A stretch of DNA of 64,000 nucleotides from Eubacteriales bacterium (GCA_030533415.1 JAUNJE010000005.1:46836-110835), one strand, 5' to 3'; shown: positions 35,743-44,827, numbered from the stretch's first letter. The notes: generated by a model from the sequence alone, not told the origin. Numbers and translations are program-made.

Positions 35743-36831
35743 ATGCAGCTACGCGCAGACCGCCGCGCGCTTCACCGGATCCCGGAGCTGGACAGAACCC
35801 TGCCCGAAACCATGGCTTACATTCAAAAAGCCCTGAAAGGGCTGAACTGTACGCTTTTTGCGCCCATGGAGAGCGCGCTGTGCGCCTGGTTTGATTTCGG
35901 CAGGCCCGAGGCCATCGCATTTCGGGCCGATGCCGACGCCCTGCCCATCACGGAACGGACCGGGGCGGAGTATGCCTCCCGGCACCCCGGGAATATGCAC
36001 GCCTGCGGCCATGACGGCCACATGGCGGTCCTCCTGGAGCTGGCCCGGCGCCTGAGCGGAAAGGACACCCTGCCACACAACGTGCTGCTGGTTTTCCAGC
36101 CCGCCGAGGAAACCACCGGCGGCGCTAAGGACATCTGTGAAACGGGCATCTTCGAAAAATATGGGGTAACCGCCATTTTTGCCCTGCACCTGTGGCCGGG
36201 ACTGGCCCCGGGAGTGGTTGCCAGCCGAAAAAATGAGCTGATGGCCCGCTCCTGCGAGGTCACCGTGGATATTTACGGCAAGTCCGCCCACATTGCCAAA
36301 GCGGCGGAGGGCCGGGACGCGCTGGCCGCCGGAGTGGAGCTGTACCGCCGGGCCATGGAGATGGAACGGTCTTTGCCTGACACCATTTTTCGCCTGCTGA
36401 AATTTGGCAAGTTCCAAAGCGGCACCGTCCGCAACGCCCTGTCCGCCCATACCCATATGGAAGGCTCCCTGCGGGCGTTCCAGGACGATGTGTTCGCATT
36501 TCTCCGGGATGGCCTGCAGGCCATCGGCAGGGATATCGGGCAGGACAGCGGCTGCACGGTGGATATCCACATGAGCGAGGGCTATCCCGCCGTGCTGAAC
36601 CCCGCCGGACTGTATGACAGGGTCCGCGAGTGTGTGGATTTCGTTCCCCTAGACGCTCCCTCCATGACCGCCGAGGACTTTGCCTGGTATCAGCGGTGCA
36701 TCAGCGGCATGTTTTTCTTCCTGGGGGTGGGAGACACCCCGGCCCTCCATGCCGACACCTTCGACTTCGACGAAGCCATTCTAGTGAAAGGCGCCGATTT
36801 CTTTGAGAAATTGGCAGAGAACTTCCGATGA
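35743..36831 (+). CDS. M20-family amidohydrolase, probable N-acetyl-diaminopimelate deacetylase
   Basis: The 362-residue protein starts at ATG 35743 after CAGGAGG. It shows M20/DapE-like metal motifs: ACGHDGHMAVLLELA, PAEETTGGAKDICE and ALHLWPG. Family members remove acyl groups from amino acids. The neighbouring dapH and aminotransferase make deacetylation of N-acetyl-L,L-DAP the best assignment, though a general aminoacylase is not excluded. It overlaps the next gene by 4 bp. Confidence 0.85.
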   Translation: MQLRADRRALHRIPELDRTLPETMAYIQKALKGLNCTLFAPMESALCAWFDFGRPEAIAFRADADALPITERTGAEYASRHPGNMHACGHDGHMAVLLELARRLSGKDTLPHNVLLVFQPAEETTGGAKDICETGIFEKYGVTAIFALHLWPGLAPGVVASRKNELMARSCEVTVDIYGKSAHIAKAAEGRDALAAGVELYRRAMEMERSLPDTIFRLLKFGKFQSGTVRNALSAHTHMEGSLRAFQDDVFAFLRDGLQAIGRDIGQDSGCTVDIHMSEGYPAVLNPAGLYDRVRECVDFVPLDAPSMTAEDFAWYQRCISGMFFFLGVGDTPALHADTFDFDEAILVKGADFFEKLAENFR

Positions 36832-37973
36832 TCCCCTTAAATCAAAACTTATCTACCCTAAAGCGCAGTGCCATCCGGGTCTACACGAACCTGGCAAGGC
36901 AAACCCCCGGCTGCGCCATGCTGACCATTGGCGAACCGGATTTTGACACCCCCGAGGCAATCAAGGCCGCCGCCATGGCCGCCTTAAATGCCAACCAGAC
37001 CCACTATGCCCCCAACCAGGGCACCCCTGCCCTTCGTCAGGCGGTAGCGGCCTTCGAGACCGCCCGGGGGAACGCCACCACGGCGGATCAGGTGCTCATC
37101 ACCATCGGCGCCTGCCATGCCCTGTTCACCGCCCTTCTGGGCATCCTGAACCCCGGGGAGGAAATCATCGTTCCCACCCCCGGCTTTGGCCTTTATGAGA
37201 CCATCGCCACCATCGCCGGGGCAAAAACCGTGGCGCTGGACGTGACCAAAACCGGCTTCCAAATCGAAAGATCCGCTCTGAACGCCGCCATTACCCCCAA
37301 AACCAAGGCGGTCATCCTCAATTCTCCCTGCAACCCCACAGGGGTGGTGTTCCGCCGGGAAAGCCTGTCGGCGGTGAAGGAAGCGGTGCTGGGAAAGCCC
37401 ATTTTCGTCATCTGTGACAATGTCTATAACCAGCTGAGCTACGGAGCCGCCTGCCCGGACCTGAGCCTGGATGGGGAACTGAAGGAGCAGCTGATTTTGT
37501 GTCAGAGCTTCTCCAAGCCCTACGCCATGACCGGCTGGCGCATCGGATATCTGACCTGCCCGGACTATGTCATGGACCGGCTGCTTCTGCTGAGCGCGGC
37601 GGAGATCACCGCTGTCCCCACCTTTCTGCAGGACGCCGCTGTAACGGCTCTGGAGACGGACCCCGCCCCCATGCGGGAGGTTTACGCCAAGCGCCGGGAC
37701 TATGTCTGCGGCCGCCTGCGGGAAATGGGCCTTTCCTTCCCGGAGCCGGAGGGGGCCTTCTATGTATTCCCCAATATTGCGGAATTCGGCATGGACTCCG
37801 CCACCTTCTGCACCCGGATGATCCGGGAGGGGAAAGTCGCCGCCGTTCCCGGAAGCTGCTTCGGCGCAGACGGTTATATCCGCCTGTCCTATTGCTACAG
37901 TGACGAAGAACTGAAAACCGGTCTGGACCGGATGGAAGCATTTCTCCGTGCGTTGAGAAAAGTTAAGAGTTAG
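36828..37973 (+). CDS. PLP aminotransferase, probable N-acetyl-L,L-diaminopimelate aminotransferase (PatA-like)
   Basis: The 381-residue class I/II aminotransferase has TIGEPDFDTP, NSPCNPTG, CDNVYNQLSY and the PLP lysine in SFSKPYAMTGWRIGY. It overlaps the deacetylase by ATGA. In the acetylase pathway it would convert N-acetyl-2-amino-6-oxopimelate to N-acetyl-L,L-DAP. Substrate specificity is inferred from context. Confidence 0.85.
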   Translation: MIPLNQNLSTLKRSAIRVYTNLARQTPGCAMLTIGEPDFDTPEAIKAAAMAALNANQTHYAPNQGTPALRQAVAAFETARGNATTADQVLITIGACHALFTALLGILNPGEEIIVPTPGFGLYETIATIAGAKTVALDVTKTGFQIERSALNAAITPKTKAVILNSPCNPTGVVFRRESLSAVKEAVLGKPIFVICDNVYNQLSYGAACPDLSLDGELKEQLILCQSFSKPYAMTGWRIGYLTCPDYVMDRLLLLSAAEITAVPTFLQDAAVTALETDPAPMREVYAKRRDYVCGRLREMGLSFPEPEGAFYVFPNIAEFGMDSATFCTRMIREGKVAAVPGSCFGADGYIRLSYCYSDEELKTGLDRMEAFLRALRKVKS

Positions 37974-38041
37974 GAGTGAAGAGTGAGGAGTTGTCGGATA
38001 GTGCCCAGCAACTCCTAATTCCTAACTTCTAACTCCTCACT
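37966..38041. repeat. Inverted GAGTTAGGAGTGAAGAG-type intergenic repeat
   Basis: Left words gagttaggagtgaagagtga and ggagttg are mirrored by caactcc, taacttctaactcctcactc on the right, forming a long imperfect hairpin between two convergent genes. It may serve as a terminator. Related words occur at 11715-11752. Confidence 0.55.
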
Positions 38042-38573
38042 CACGGTTGACGACATTTACCTGGAACCCGCTGAGCACGTCCAGCACCTTTTCGTGCAGC
38101 GCCTTGTCAAAGGAATCCGTACAGGCCGCGTCCACCACAATGGCCGCCTCCGGGTATTTGCTTTGCAGCACCACGGCATTGCTGACCACACAGATATTGC
38201 TGACCAAACCCACCAGCTCAATTTCGTCGGCCTGCTCCGGCAGCACTGCGGCGGTGGCGGGGTCGGTGACGTCCATGCCGAAGGAACGCTTGTCGATGCC
38301 GGGGGCCTCTACCTCCTCCAGGGCCTTGGCGGTTTCGCCGTAGACCTCCCAGCCCTTGGTGCCCTTGATGCAGTGCACCACCGGCAGGTTTCGGCCTTCC
38401 CGGGTCTGCAAATAGTTTTCATAGTGGGTGTCCCGTGTGAAAAGGACATGGCCCTTGCCATAGGCGCGGACCTTTGCGGCGATTTTCGCATCCAGCTTTT
38501 CCGCGCCGGGGAAGCCCAGGGCGCCGTCAACGAAGTCATTCTGATAGTCAATGACGAATAAATACCGGTTCAT
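38037..38573 (-). CDS. Isochorismatase-like cysteine hydrolase, nicotinamidase-like
   Basis: The 178-residue protein has the Asp in VIDYQNDFVDGALGFPGA, the metal/His site FTRDTHYENYLQTREG, VHCIKGTKGWEV and the nucleophile Cys in VSNICVVSNAV. These match the nicotinamidase (PncA) subgroup, which turns nicotinamide into nicotinate for NAD salvage. It is a single gene. A related cysteine amidase cannot be excluded. Confidence 0.85.
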   Translation of the reverse strand: MNRYLFVIDYQNDFVDGALGFPGAEKLDAKIAAKVRAYGKGHVLFTRDTHYENYLQTREGRNLPVVHCIKGTKGWEVYGETAKALEEVEAPGIDKRSFGMDVTDPATAAVLPEQADEIELVGLVSNICVVSNAVVLQSKYPEAAIVVDAACTDSFDKALHEKVLDVLSGFQVNVVNRE

Positions 38574-38638
38574 AGGGATACCTCCATAAATTTGATGCCT
38601 TCAACATATCAAAGTTGCACGAAAAAGTCAATGAAGCA

Positions 38639-38667
38639 TTGCAAGAAGCGGCAGAATTTGATAAAAT
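38639..38667 (+). promoter_or_regulatory. Promoter of the small coiled-coil gene
   Basis: -35 TTGCAA (38639-38644) and -10 TAAAAT (38662-38667) are 17 bp apart, 32 bp before the start codon. Confidence 0.6.
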
Positions 38668-38699
38668 AAGAAAAATCTAAACCGGATTTGGAGGCAGCC

Positions 38700-38909
38700 A
38701 TGGCGTTTTCAACAGAGGACTTGACCGAAGCCAAAAGACAAATTGATTCTACCCTGCATAAGCTCAGGGAAACCATCAAAACCCTGGAACAAAAAGAAAA
38801 TCCACAGCAGTACCGCTCGCAGATTACTTTGGCGAAAAGGCGGGTGGATGCCTTTGAGATTGCGGTTTCTCTGATTGAAAAGGAAATCGCGGAGAAAAGC
38901 CGGGCCTAG
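38700..38909 (+). CDS. Small helical protein of unknown function
   Basis: The 69-residue, highly charged protein starts at ATG 38700 behind GGAGG. Nearly all of it is predicted helix with heptad-like spacing (TKRQIDSTLHKLRETIKTLEQ-type region and a second helix RRVDAFEIAVSLIEKEI), suggesting a two-helix coiled-coil hairpin. It has no recognised domain and lies directly before murI. Confidence 0.7.
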   Translation: MAFSTEDLTEAKRQIDSTLHKLRETIKTLEQKENPQQYRSQITLAKRRVDAFEIAVSLIEKEIAEKSRA

Positions 38910-38992
38910 ACCGTTCCATGAAAGCGGACTGGTGGGTTGCGGCGTTATGATAAAGCGAACCAACAATACCATTTGCAAAACCGGGAGAACAT

Positions 38993-39760
38993 ATGAACAC
39001 CAAACAGGATTTTATTGCCGTTTTTGACTCCGGTGTGGGCGGCATCAGCGTGCTGCGGCACCTGCGGCGGCTGATGCCGGGGGAACGGTATCTGTATTTT
39101 GGGGATTCCGCCAACGCCCCCTATGGCAGCCGAACCACCGAAGAGGTCCGGGCCTTGACCCTGGCGGCAGTGGAAAAGCTGCTGGAAGCATACCGCATCA
39201 AGGCCCTGGTCATCGCCTGCAACACGGCAACCGCCGCGGCGGTGAAGAACGTCCGGGAAAAATACCCGGAGCTGATCGTGGTGGGCATCGAACCGGCTTT
39301 GAAAGTGGCGGCGGACCATTTCCCCGGGGGCCGGGTGGGCGTCATGGCCACGGAAGTGACATTGCGGGAGGAAAAGTTTGATACCCTGCTCCACCGCTTT
39401 GACGAAAGCTGCTCCGTAGCCAAAATCCCCGCGCCGGGCCTGGTGGAACTGATCGAGCACGGGAAGGGGGACTCCGAAGAAGCGGAAGCCCTTCTGAACA
39501 GGATTCTGACACCCTATCGGGATACGCTGGACGCTCTGGTGCTGGGCTGCACCCACTATCCCTTTGCCCAGAAGGCCATCGGCCATATTTTGGGGGAGCG
39601 GGTCGTGCTCCTGGACGGCGGAAGCGGCACCGCCAGAGAGACAAAGCGGCGGCTGGAAGCGGCAGGCCTCCTGGAAAACGGCCCGGGGCAGGTGGTCATT
39701 ACCAACAGCCTGGAAGACGAGGCCGTGATCCGGCTGTCCTACCGGCTGCTGGAAACATAA
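38993..39760 (+). CDS. murI: Glutamate racemase
   Basis: MurI makes D-glutamate for peptidoglycan. The 255 residues have FDSGVGGISVLRHL, catalytic Cys76 in ACNTATA and Cys186 in GCTHYPF, with YFGDSANAPYG between them. The start follows GGGAGA. Together with the DAP genes it supports local clustering of wall-precursor enzymes. Confidence 0.96.
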   Translation: MNTKQDFIAVFDSGVGGISVLRHLRRLMPGERYLYFGDSANAPYGSRTTEEVRALTLAAVEKLLEAYRIKALVIACNTATAAAVKNVREKYPELIVVGIEPALKVAADHFPGGRVGVMATEVTLREEKFDTLLHRFDESCSVAKIPAPGLVELIEHGKGDSEEAEALLNRILTPYRDTLDALVLGCTHYPFAQKAIGHILGERVVLLDGGSGTARETKRRLEAAGLLENGPGQVVITNSLEDEAVIRLSYRLLET

Positions 39761-39784
39761 TATCCATTTTGGGAGGCATGCACT

Positions 39785-40408
39785 ATGGACAACAACATCC
39801 TGGTTATCGGCATCGCCGGCGGCACCGGCAGCGGCAAAACCACGCTGATGAAAAAGCTGATTGAAAAATTTGAGGATGAAGTCACCGTCCTCAGCCATGA
39901 CAATTATTATAAGCGTCACGACGATATGACCTATGAGCAGCGCTGCCAGCTGAACTATGACGAGCCGGCGGCCTTTGACACCAGCTTGATGGTCTACCAT
40001 CTGGAGGAGCTGCGCCAGGGCCGCGCCATCGAATGCCCGGTCTATGACTTCACGGTACATAACCGCAGCAGTGAAACCATCCATGTGGTGCCCAAAAAGG
40101 TCATTATTGTGGAAGGCATCCTGATTTTCGAGAATGAGGAGCTGCGCAATCTGATGGATATCCGCATTTTCGTGGACACCGACGCCGATGTGCGGCTGTG
40201 CCGCCGCATCAAGCGGGACGTGAACAAGCGGGGCCGGACGCTGGAAAGCGTGCTGGCCCAGTACCAGCAGACCGTAAAACCCATGCACGAGCAGTATGTG
40301 GAGCCAAGCAAAAAGTACGCCAACATCGTTGTTCCCGAGGGCGGCAAAAATCTGGTGGCCCTGGACATGATCACCGGCCGCATCCAGCGGCATTTGGAGG
40401 AAGCGTGA
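39785..40408 (+). CDS. udk: Uridine kinase
   Basis: The 207-residue P-loop kinase phosphorylates uridine and cytidine. It has GIAGGTGSGKTTLMKK near 8-23, SHDNYYKRH, NYDEPAAFD, PVYDFTVHNR and RIKRDVNKRGR, typical of Udk. The start follows GGGAGG. The HAD gene begins inside its stop codon (GTGA). Confidence 0.95.
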   Translation: MDNNILVIGIAGGTGSGKTTLMKKLIEKFEDEVTVLSHDNYYKRHDDMTYEQRCQLNYDEPAAFDTSLMVYHLEELRQGRAIECPVYDFTVHNRSSETIHVVPKKVIIVEGILIFENEELRNLMDIRIFVDTDADVRLCRRIKRDVNKRGRTLESVLAQYQQTVKPMHEQYVEPSKKYANIVVPEGGKNLVALDMITGRIQRHLEEA

Positions 40409-41028
40409 AATACGAAAGCCTGATTTTCGACATTGACGGCACCCTTTGGGATTCCCGGGCACTGGTGGCCCAGGGCTATAACCTCCAGCTGAAAAAAGAA
40501 GGCCTGGCGCACCTGTGTGTGGACGCCGAAACCCTGAAAGCCCTTTTCGGGAAGGTAATGACGGAGATCGCCGATATTCTTTTTGCATCGATTCCCGTGG
40601 AGGAACGCTATGGGCTGATGGCCCGGTGCATGGAAACAGAAAACCAATTTCTGCAGGAAAATCCCTGCCATATCGGCTACCCCAAGGTGGCCGATACCAT
40701 GGCGGAGCTGGCAAAGCGCCACCGGCTGTTCATCGTCAGCAACAGCCAGCGGGGCTACCCGGAGCTGTGTATTTCCAAGCTGGGGCTGACGCCCTATATC
40801 ACCGGACATCTGTGCTTCGGTGACACCGGCACCAGCAAGGGAAAGACCATCCGCACCCTGATGGACAAGTACCATATCGAATCCTGCGCTTATATCGGCG
40901 ACACCCAAGGCGATTACGAAGCCACGGTGGAAGCGGATGTGCCCTTTATCTGGGCAAGCTACGGCTTTGGCGTCCCGGAGGGGTTCCGGGAAAAAATCGA
41001 ACGGTTTGAAGACCTATTGAATTTGTAA
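40405..41028 (+). CDS. HAD-superfamily phosphatase
   Basis: The 207-residue protein starts at GTG 40405, overlapping the udk stop by 4 bp, after TTGGAGG. The motifs are DIDGTLWDS (I), VSNSQ (II), KGKTI Lys (III) and YIGDTQGDYEAT (IV), with a helical cap of the phosphoglycolate-phosphatase type. Coupling to udk suggests a nucleotide or sugar phosphate substrate, but this is inference. Confidence 0.88.
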   Translation: MKYESLIFDIDGTLWDSRALVAQGYNLQLKKEGLAHLCVDAETLKALFGKVMTEIADILFASIPVEERYGLMARCMETENQFLQENPCHIGYPKVADTMAELAKRHRLFIVSNSQRGYPELCISKLGLTPYITGHLCFGDTGTSKGKTIRTLMDKYHIESCAYIGDTQGDYEATVEADVPFIWASYGFGVPEGFREKIERFEDLLNL

Positions 41029-41079
41029 TCCAAGTTGGGCGGGGCGTACCCGTTTCAATTTGAATATGGAAAGGAAGTA

Positions 41080-41526
41080 ATGAGTATGATCGTATGTCCC
41101 TTCAAAGATTTGGGCCGTTACGCCCCCCTGATTCCCGGCCTGGAAGAGGCCATAAAAGCCATTGCCGACATGACCGAGTGGGTCCCCGGCGTCATCCAGC
41201 TGTCCGGCGGCAACCGGATCCTGGTGCAGGAAGGCACCACCAAGCCCGTGGAGGGCCGCACCTGTGAGGCCCACCGGAAGTATCTGGATGTACAGTACAT
41301 CGTCGAGGGTGAGGAGACCGTTGGCTGGGCGCCCCTGGAGACAATGACCCTGGAAGGCGAATTCAACGAGGAAAAGGACATCGGCCGCTATGCCGGCCCT
41401 GTGGACTGCATGCGCATCGGTGCGGGCTACTGCTATGTGGTGTTCCCCGAGGACGCCCATCTGCCCGGCAGCCATTTGGACTCCCCCCACGCCTTTAAGA
41501 AGCTGGTTCTGAAGCTGAAAGTATGA
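41080..41526 (+). CDS. YhcH/YjgK/YiaL-family (DUF386) protein
   Basis: The 148-residue beta-barrel (cupin-like) protein starts at ATG 41080 after GGAAAGGA. It has EAHRKYLDVQYIVEGEETVGW, DIGRYAGP and VVFPEDAHLPG, the family signatures. E. coli YhcH sits in the nan operon and has been linked to anomer processing of sialic acid or related sugars. The nan genes a few kilobases downstream make that link plausible. It overlaps the next gene by 4 bp. Confidence 0.88.
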   Translation: MSMIVCPFKDLGRYAPLIPGLEEAIKAIADMTEWVPGVIQLSGGNRILVQEGTTKPVEGRTCEAHRKYLDVQYIVEGEETVGWAPLETMTLEGEFNEEKDIGRYAGPVDCMRIGAGYCYVVFPEDAHLPGSHLDSPHAFKKLVLKLKV

Positions 41527-42392
41527 GCATCGCCATCGACTCCTACTGCCTGCTGTGCCACCTGAGACGGAACCTGGAACTGGTGCGCCCCCTTGGCACC
41601 GAGGAGCAGACCATGGCATTTGCCCGGGACATGATGCGGATGTACCTTGCAGCCCCCGAAGGGGTCAGCGCCCCCTGGTTCGGCCCCCAGACAGCCCAGC
41701 TCCTGCACGAGCACTACGGCCTGGAAATTGACCGCTACCGGCAGGAAAAGATTGATTCCAACCGGTTCGTACTGGAACGGCTCCCCATGCTCCGGGAAAA
41801 AGTGGATTCCGCACCTGACCCGGTCCTGGCGGGGCTGCAATGCGCCATTTTGGGCAACTATCTGGATTTTTCCGCCCTCCAGGGCCAGGTAAGCTTTGAA
41901 AAATTGACGGGTATGCTGGACAATGCCCTGGAAATGGAGCTGGATAACGGCATTTATGCCAGCCTTTGCCGGGATCTGGAAAATGCCAAAACCCTTCTGT
42001 ACCTGACGGACAATGCCGGAGAGATCGGTTTCGACCGGGTTTTTGCCGAAACCATCGCCAAACGGTATCCCAACCTGGCCATCACCTTCTGCGTCCGGGG
42101 CGGCATCGCCCAGAATGACGCCACCCGGGAGGACGCGGCGGCTATGGGAGTCCCCTTCCCCGTCATCGACAACGGCAACCGCATTCCCGGCACCCAACTG
42201 GACATGCTCAGCACCGAAGCCAAGCAGGCCCTGGAATCGGCGGATGTGGTTCTCGCCAAGGGAATGGCCAACGTGGAGACGATGTACGGCTGCGGCTGCA
42301 ATGTGTACTACGGGTTTTTGATCAAATGCCAGCGGTTTGTGGACCGGTTTGGCAAGCCGCTGTTTACGCCCATGCTGGTAAAGGAGCGGTGA
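41523..42392 (+). CDS. DUF89/ARMT1-like metal-dependent phosphatase
   Basis: The 289-residue protein has the N-terminal C-x-x-C in YCLLCHLRRN and the DUF89 signatures LYLTDNAGEIGFDRVF, VRGGIAQNDATREDA and DVVLAKGMANVETM. Family members are metal-dependent phosphatases acting on metabolite-repair or sugar-phosphate substrates. The gene is coupled to the YhcH-like gene and ends before a strong terminator. Confidence 0.85.
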   Translation: MSIAIDSYCLLCHLRRNLELVRPLGTEEQTMAFARDMMRMYLAAPEGVSAPWFGPQTAQLLHEHYGLEIDRYRQEKIDSNRFVLERLPMLREKVDSAPDPVLAGLQCAILGNYLDFSALQGQVSFEKLTGMLDNALEMELDNGIYASLCRDLENAKTLLYLTDNAGEIGFDRVFAETIAKRYPNLAITFCVRGGIAQNDATREDAAAMGVPFPVIDNGNRIPGTQLDMLSTEAKQALESADVVLAKGMANVETMYGCGCNVYYGFLIKCQRFVDRFGKPLFTPMLVKER

Positions 42393-42435
42393 ATCCGCGC
42401 CGGTTCTGTCTTTCGCCCAAGCATAAAAAACAAGA

Positions 42436-42475
42436 GGCTGTCTCACAGGGAAAGTGAGACAGCCCCTATTTTTTC
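42436..42475 (+). terminator. Intrinsic terminator after the DUF89 gene
   Basis: An 11-bp stem GGCTGTCTCAC/GTGAGACAGCC (42436-42464) is followed by a T-rich tail. A-rich sequence on the left lets it also serve the convergent ROK gene. Confidence 0.88.
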
Positions 42476-42478
42476 TCT

Positions 42479-43858
42479 TTACTTGATCTTAGGCAGGGAT
42501 GCCGCGGCCACGGACTGGCCAACCCGGCGGGTCTTTTCGTCGGGCAGCATGACTTCGCACTTTGCCGCCAGAGCGGGGAACTCCTCCCGCAGAATCTCAT
42601 TGCACACCCGCAGGATGGTGTCGCCGCCCTTGCCGGACATGACACGGCCCAGCATCATCATGTGCTCAATGTCATAGAACTGGGAGTACAGCACCACGGT
42701 GTAAGCCAGATACGCGCCGATGGTCTCGAAAATGGCCTGTGCCCGGGGATCGTCCTGGGCCATCAGGCCCTGCACCACCTTCAGCTTTTCAGCGGGGGAC
42801 AAGGTAGGATCCAGCTCAATCCCAGCCACTGGCGCCAGCTTGATGGCGGCGTCCTGGGAGAAATACTTACAGCCCACGCCGTAGTCCGTAGACCACTCAT
42901 CCTGCATGGCGTTTTCGCTCAGGTCAACCGGAGCAAAGGCCAGCTCGTTGATCCAGCCCAGCACATTCTGCTCTTTGTCCACATACCCAACGGCCTCGGA
43001 GGTGCCCATGGCGATGCCCATAATGTTGCCCACACCCAGGCCCATAGCGCCGGCCAGGGCGGACACGTCTCCGTCATTGGCCACCACGATGGGGACATCT
43101 CCAATCTCTGCGGCGGCACGGTCATAGATGGTCTTGACCTTGTCCCAATTTGAGCGGGGGACCTTGATGAACAGGGAGGCAACCATAGGCGCATTGCCGA
43201 TGAAGGTACCGGCGGAGGAAACACCGATGGCATCCACCCGGGGCATCTTGGACGCGGCGGTCTTAAAGGCCTCAACGATATGACCGAAATGATAGTCGGG
43301 ATCCTCCTGCAGCTTGGGGAACCAGACCACTTCCTCGGAATAGACGCACTCACCGTCAATGACGGCGGAAACCTTCCGGTCGGAGCCACCCGCGTCAAAA
43401 CCGATGCGGCAGCCGTCCATGTTGCCGCCCATAGGCTCGGCAACCTCATTGGCAGGAGGGCATTCCTCCAGAGGCAGATCCAGAATCTCCAAATCCCGCT
43501 CATAGAGCTGATTGACAAAGGTAAAATCGAAGTGGCGTTCGCCCTCGGGGGTATAGGCCTTCTTTAGCCGCTGGGCCAGCTCGCTGCAGCCGCAGATGGA
43601 GACCCGGAAACCGCCGGTGGACCAGAGCAGGAACTTGACATAGCGCTCCACATAGCGGTAGTCGGCTTCCGCCATTTCGGGCGTGCCGTGGATGCAGGTA
43701 TGGTGAACGGAAACACGGCCCTTGTCCCGCTCCACGGCAATGGCCAGGGGCTTCTTGGCGTCCTTCAGGTAGGCTTCCCGCCAAACGCCGAAGGGGATAA
43801 ACTGGGGATCCAGCTTGGGGGTATGCTTCATCTGGTATTCAATGCCTAAGTACTGCAT
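42479..43858 (-). CDS. Long ROK-family protein with a 150-residue N-terminal extension
   Basis: The 459-residue protein contains a ROK/actin-like ATPase core starting near 152 (IGFDAGGSDRKVSAVIDGE). GVSSAGTFIG, VANDGDVSALAGAMGLGVGN and GIAMGTSEAVGYVD follow. The N-terminal 150 residues (starting MQYLGIEYQMKH, with Cys-His positions VHHTCIHGTPEM) match no domain I know. The zinc motif CxCGxxxC of standard ROK kinases is absent. It may be a sugar kinase of a distinct subfamily, or a regulator without kinase activity. It stands alone near the nan genes. Confidence 0.75.
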   Translation of the reverse strand: MQYLGIEYQMKHTPKLDPQFIPFGVWREAYLKDAKKPLAIAVERDKGRVSVHHTCIHGTPEMAEADYRYVERYVKFLLWSTGGFRVSICGCSELAQRLKKAYTPEGERHFDFTFVNQLYERDLEILDLPLEECPPANEVAEPMGGNMDGCRIGFDAGGSDRKVSAVIDGECVYSEEVVWFPKLQEDPDYHFGHIVEAFKTAASKMPRVDAIGVSSAGTFIGNAPMVASLFIKVPRSNWDKVKTIYDRAAAEIGDVPIVVANDGDVSALAGAMGLGVGNIMGIAMGTSEAVGYVDKEQNVLGWINELAFAPVDLSENAMQDEWSTDYGVGCKYFSQDAAIKLAPVAGIELDPTLSPAEKLKVVQGLMAQDDPRAQAIFETIGAYLAYTVVLYSQFYDIEHMMMLGRVMSGKGGDTILRVCNEILREEFPALAAKCEVMLPDEKTRRVGQSVAAASLPKIK

Positions 43859-43949
43859 AAAAATTCCTCCTGTAAGTCATATTCTGCTGTCATTATAGCA
43901 TATCGCCATCAAAGGACAATATCAGAATCTCGCTAAAATTTGCACATAA

Positions 43950-44118
43950 TACTGTTTCTTTATAAAAATGTTTCATTTTTATAGAGAAGGCACCGCCTGA
44001 CGGCGTTGCCGTTTTCGTGATTTTCGAGAAAGAAAATCACGAAAACACGTCTCATTATGATCTTCATATTAAAAAGTTCAATTCTTGCGAATGAAACTTT
44101 TTAATTGAATATCAGTAT
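43950..44118 (+). repeat. Hairpin-rich intergenic repeat R2, copy a
   Basis: This copy contains three stems: an AT-rich stem around ataaaaatgtttcatttttat, TCGTGATTTTC/GAAAATCACGA, and AAAAAGTTCA/TGAAACTTTTT. It also carries the motif gcaccgcctgacggcgttgcc. It is about 85-90 percent identical by eye to 55575-55724, and to 53439-53566 in reverse. Confidence 0.8.
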
Positions 44119-44123
44119 AAAAG

Positions 44124-44774
44124 CTATTTCGCCAGCTGCTTGTCATAGCCCAGGGCCACAAGCTGATGAAATGCCTGCCAGGCCGCCTCCGGAATTTGCT
44201 GAGGAAGCTGATAACCCTTCTTTGCATACAGGTCCATCCGCTGAAAATCCCCCACGATGACGGAAATAGCGGCATTTTCGGAAATTCCCTGCCGTTTCGC
44301 ATCGGCCAGGTATTCCGAAATGGTCACCTGGGGAGAGGTGACCGTGATTTTCACCTCCGGCCAGTACACCCCCAGCGCCGCGCAGATGCGCCGCTCCATA
44401 AAGGGCTGGTGCACACCCAGTATGTGCGCATGGGGCAATCCCAAGGCGGTCAGTTTTTCCCGGGTAAAGAGGATGTTCTCTTTGGTATTGGTGGACTTGT
44501 CCTCCAGGATAATGTCCTCCCGGGGGACGCCGCAGGCCATGGCGACCTTCCCGAATCGCACAGCCTCCGGTTCCGGCAGCAGGCCCTGGGTGTTGCGCCC
44601 CAGGCCCCCGGTGAACAGCACCTTTGGGGCGTAGCCCTGAAAGTAAAGCTCCGCCGCCCTGCGGGCGATATTGTCGTTAAAATTGCCGAAGCCAACAATG
44701 CAGTCCGCCTTCTGGGGCTGCTGTTGCATACCCAGATAGTCCCAAATGACCTGCAATGGCTGCATAAAATCCAT
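44124..44774 (-). CDS. YdcF/ElyC-type DUF218 protein, cytosolic
   Basis: The 216-residue protein starts at ATG 44774 after GGGAGGAG. The DUF218 fold is seen in DCIVGFGNFNDNIARRAAEL, VLFTGGLGRNTQGL, PEAVRFGKVAMACGVPREDIILEDKSTNTKENILFTREKL and LGVHQPFMERR. There is no membrane segment, unlike SanA/ElyC. The ligand is unknown. It lies just after the nan operon terminator, so may have its own expression. Confidence 0.8.
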   Translation of the reverse strand: MDFMQPLQVIWDYLGMQQQPQKADCIVGFGNFNDNIARRAAELYFQGYAPKVLFTGGLGRNTQGLLPEPEAVRFGKVAMACGVPREDIILEDKSTNTKENILFTREKLTALGLPHAHILGVHQPFMERRICAALGVYWPEVKITVTSPQVTISEYLADAKRQGISENAAISVIVGDFQRMDLYAKKGYQLPQQIPEAAWQAFHQLVALGYDKQLAK

Positions 44775-44791
44775 AAACTCCTCCCGGCGGA

Positions 44792-44820
44792 CAAAAACCG
44801 CCGGGGATACCCCGGCGGCT
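44792..44820 (-). terminator. Intrinsic terminator of the nan ABC-nanA operon
   Basis: A 9-bp GC stem CCGCCGGGG/CCCCGGCGG with a 3-nt loop is followed by TTTTT on the minus strand, 8 bp after the nanA stop. Confidence 0.88.
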
Positions 44821-44827
44821 TCACGCA

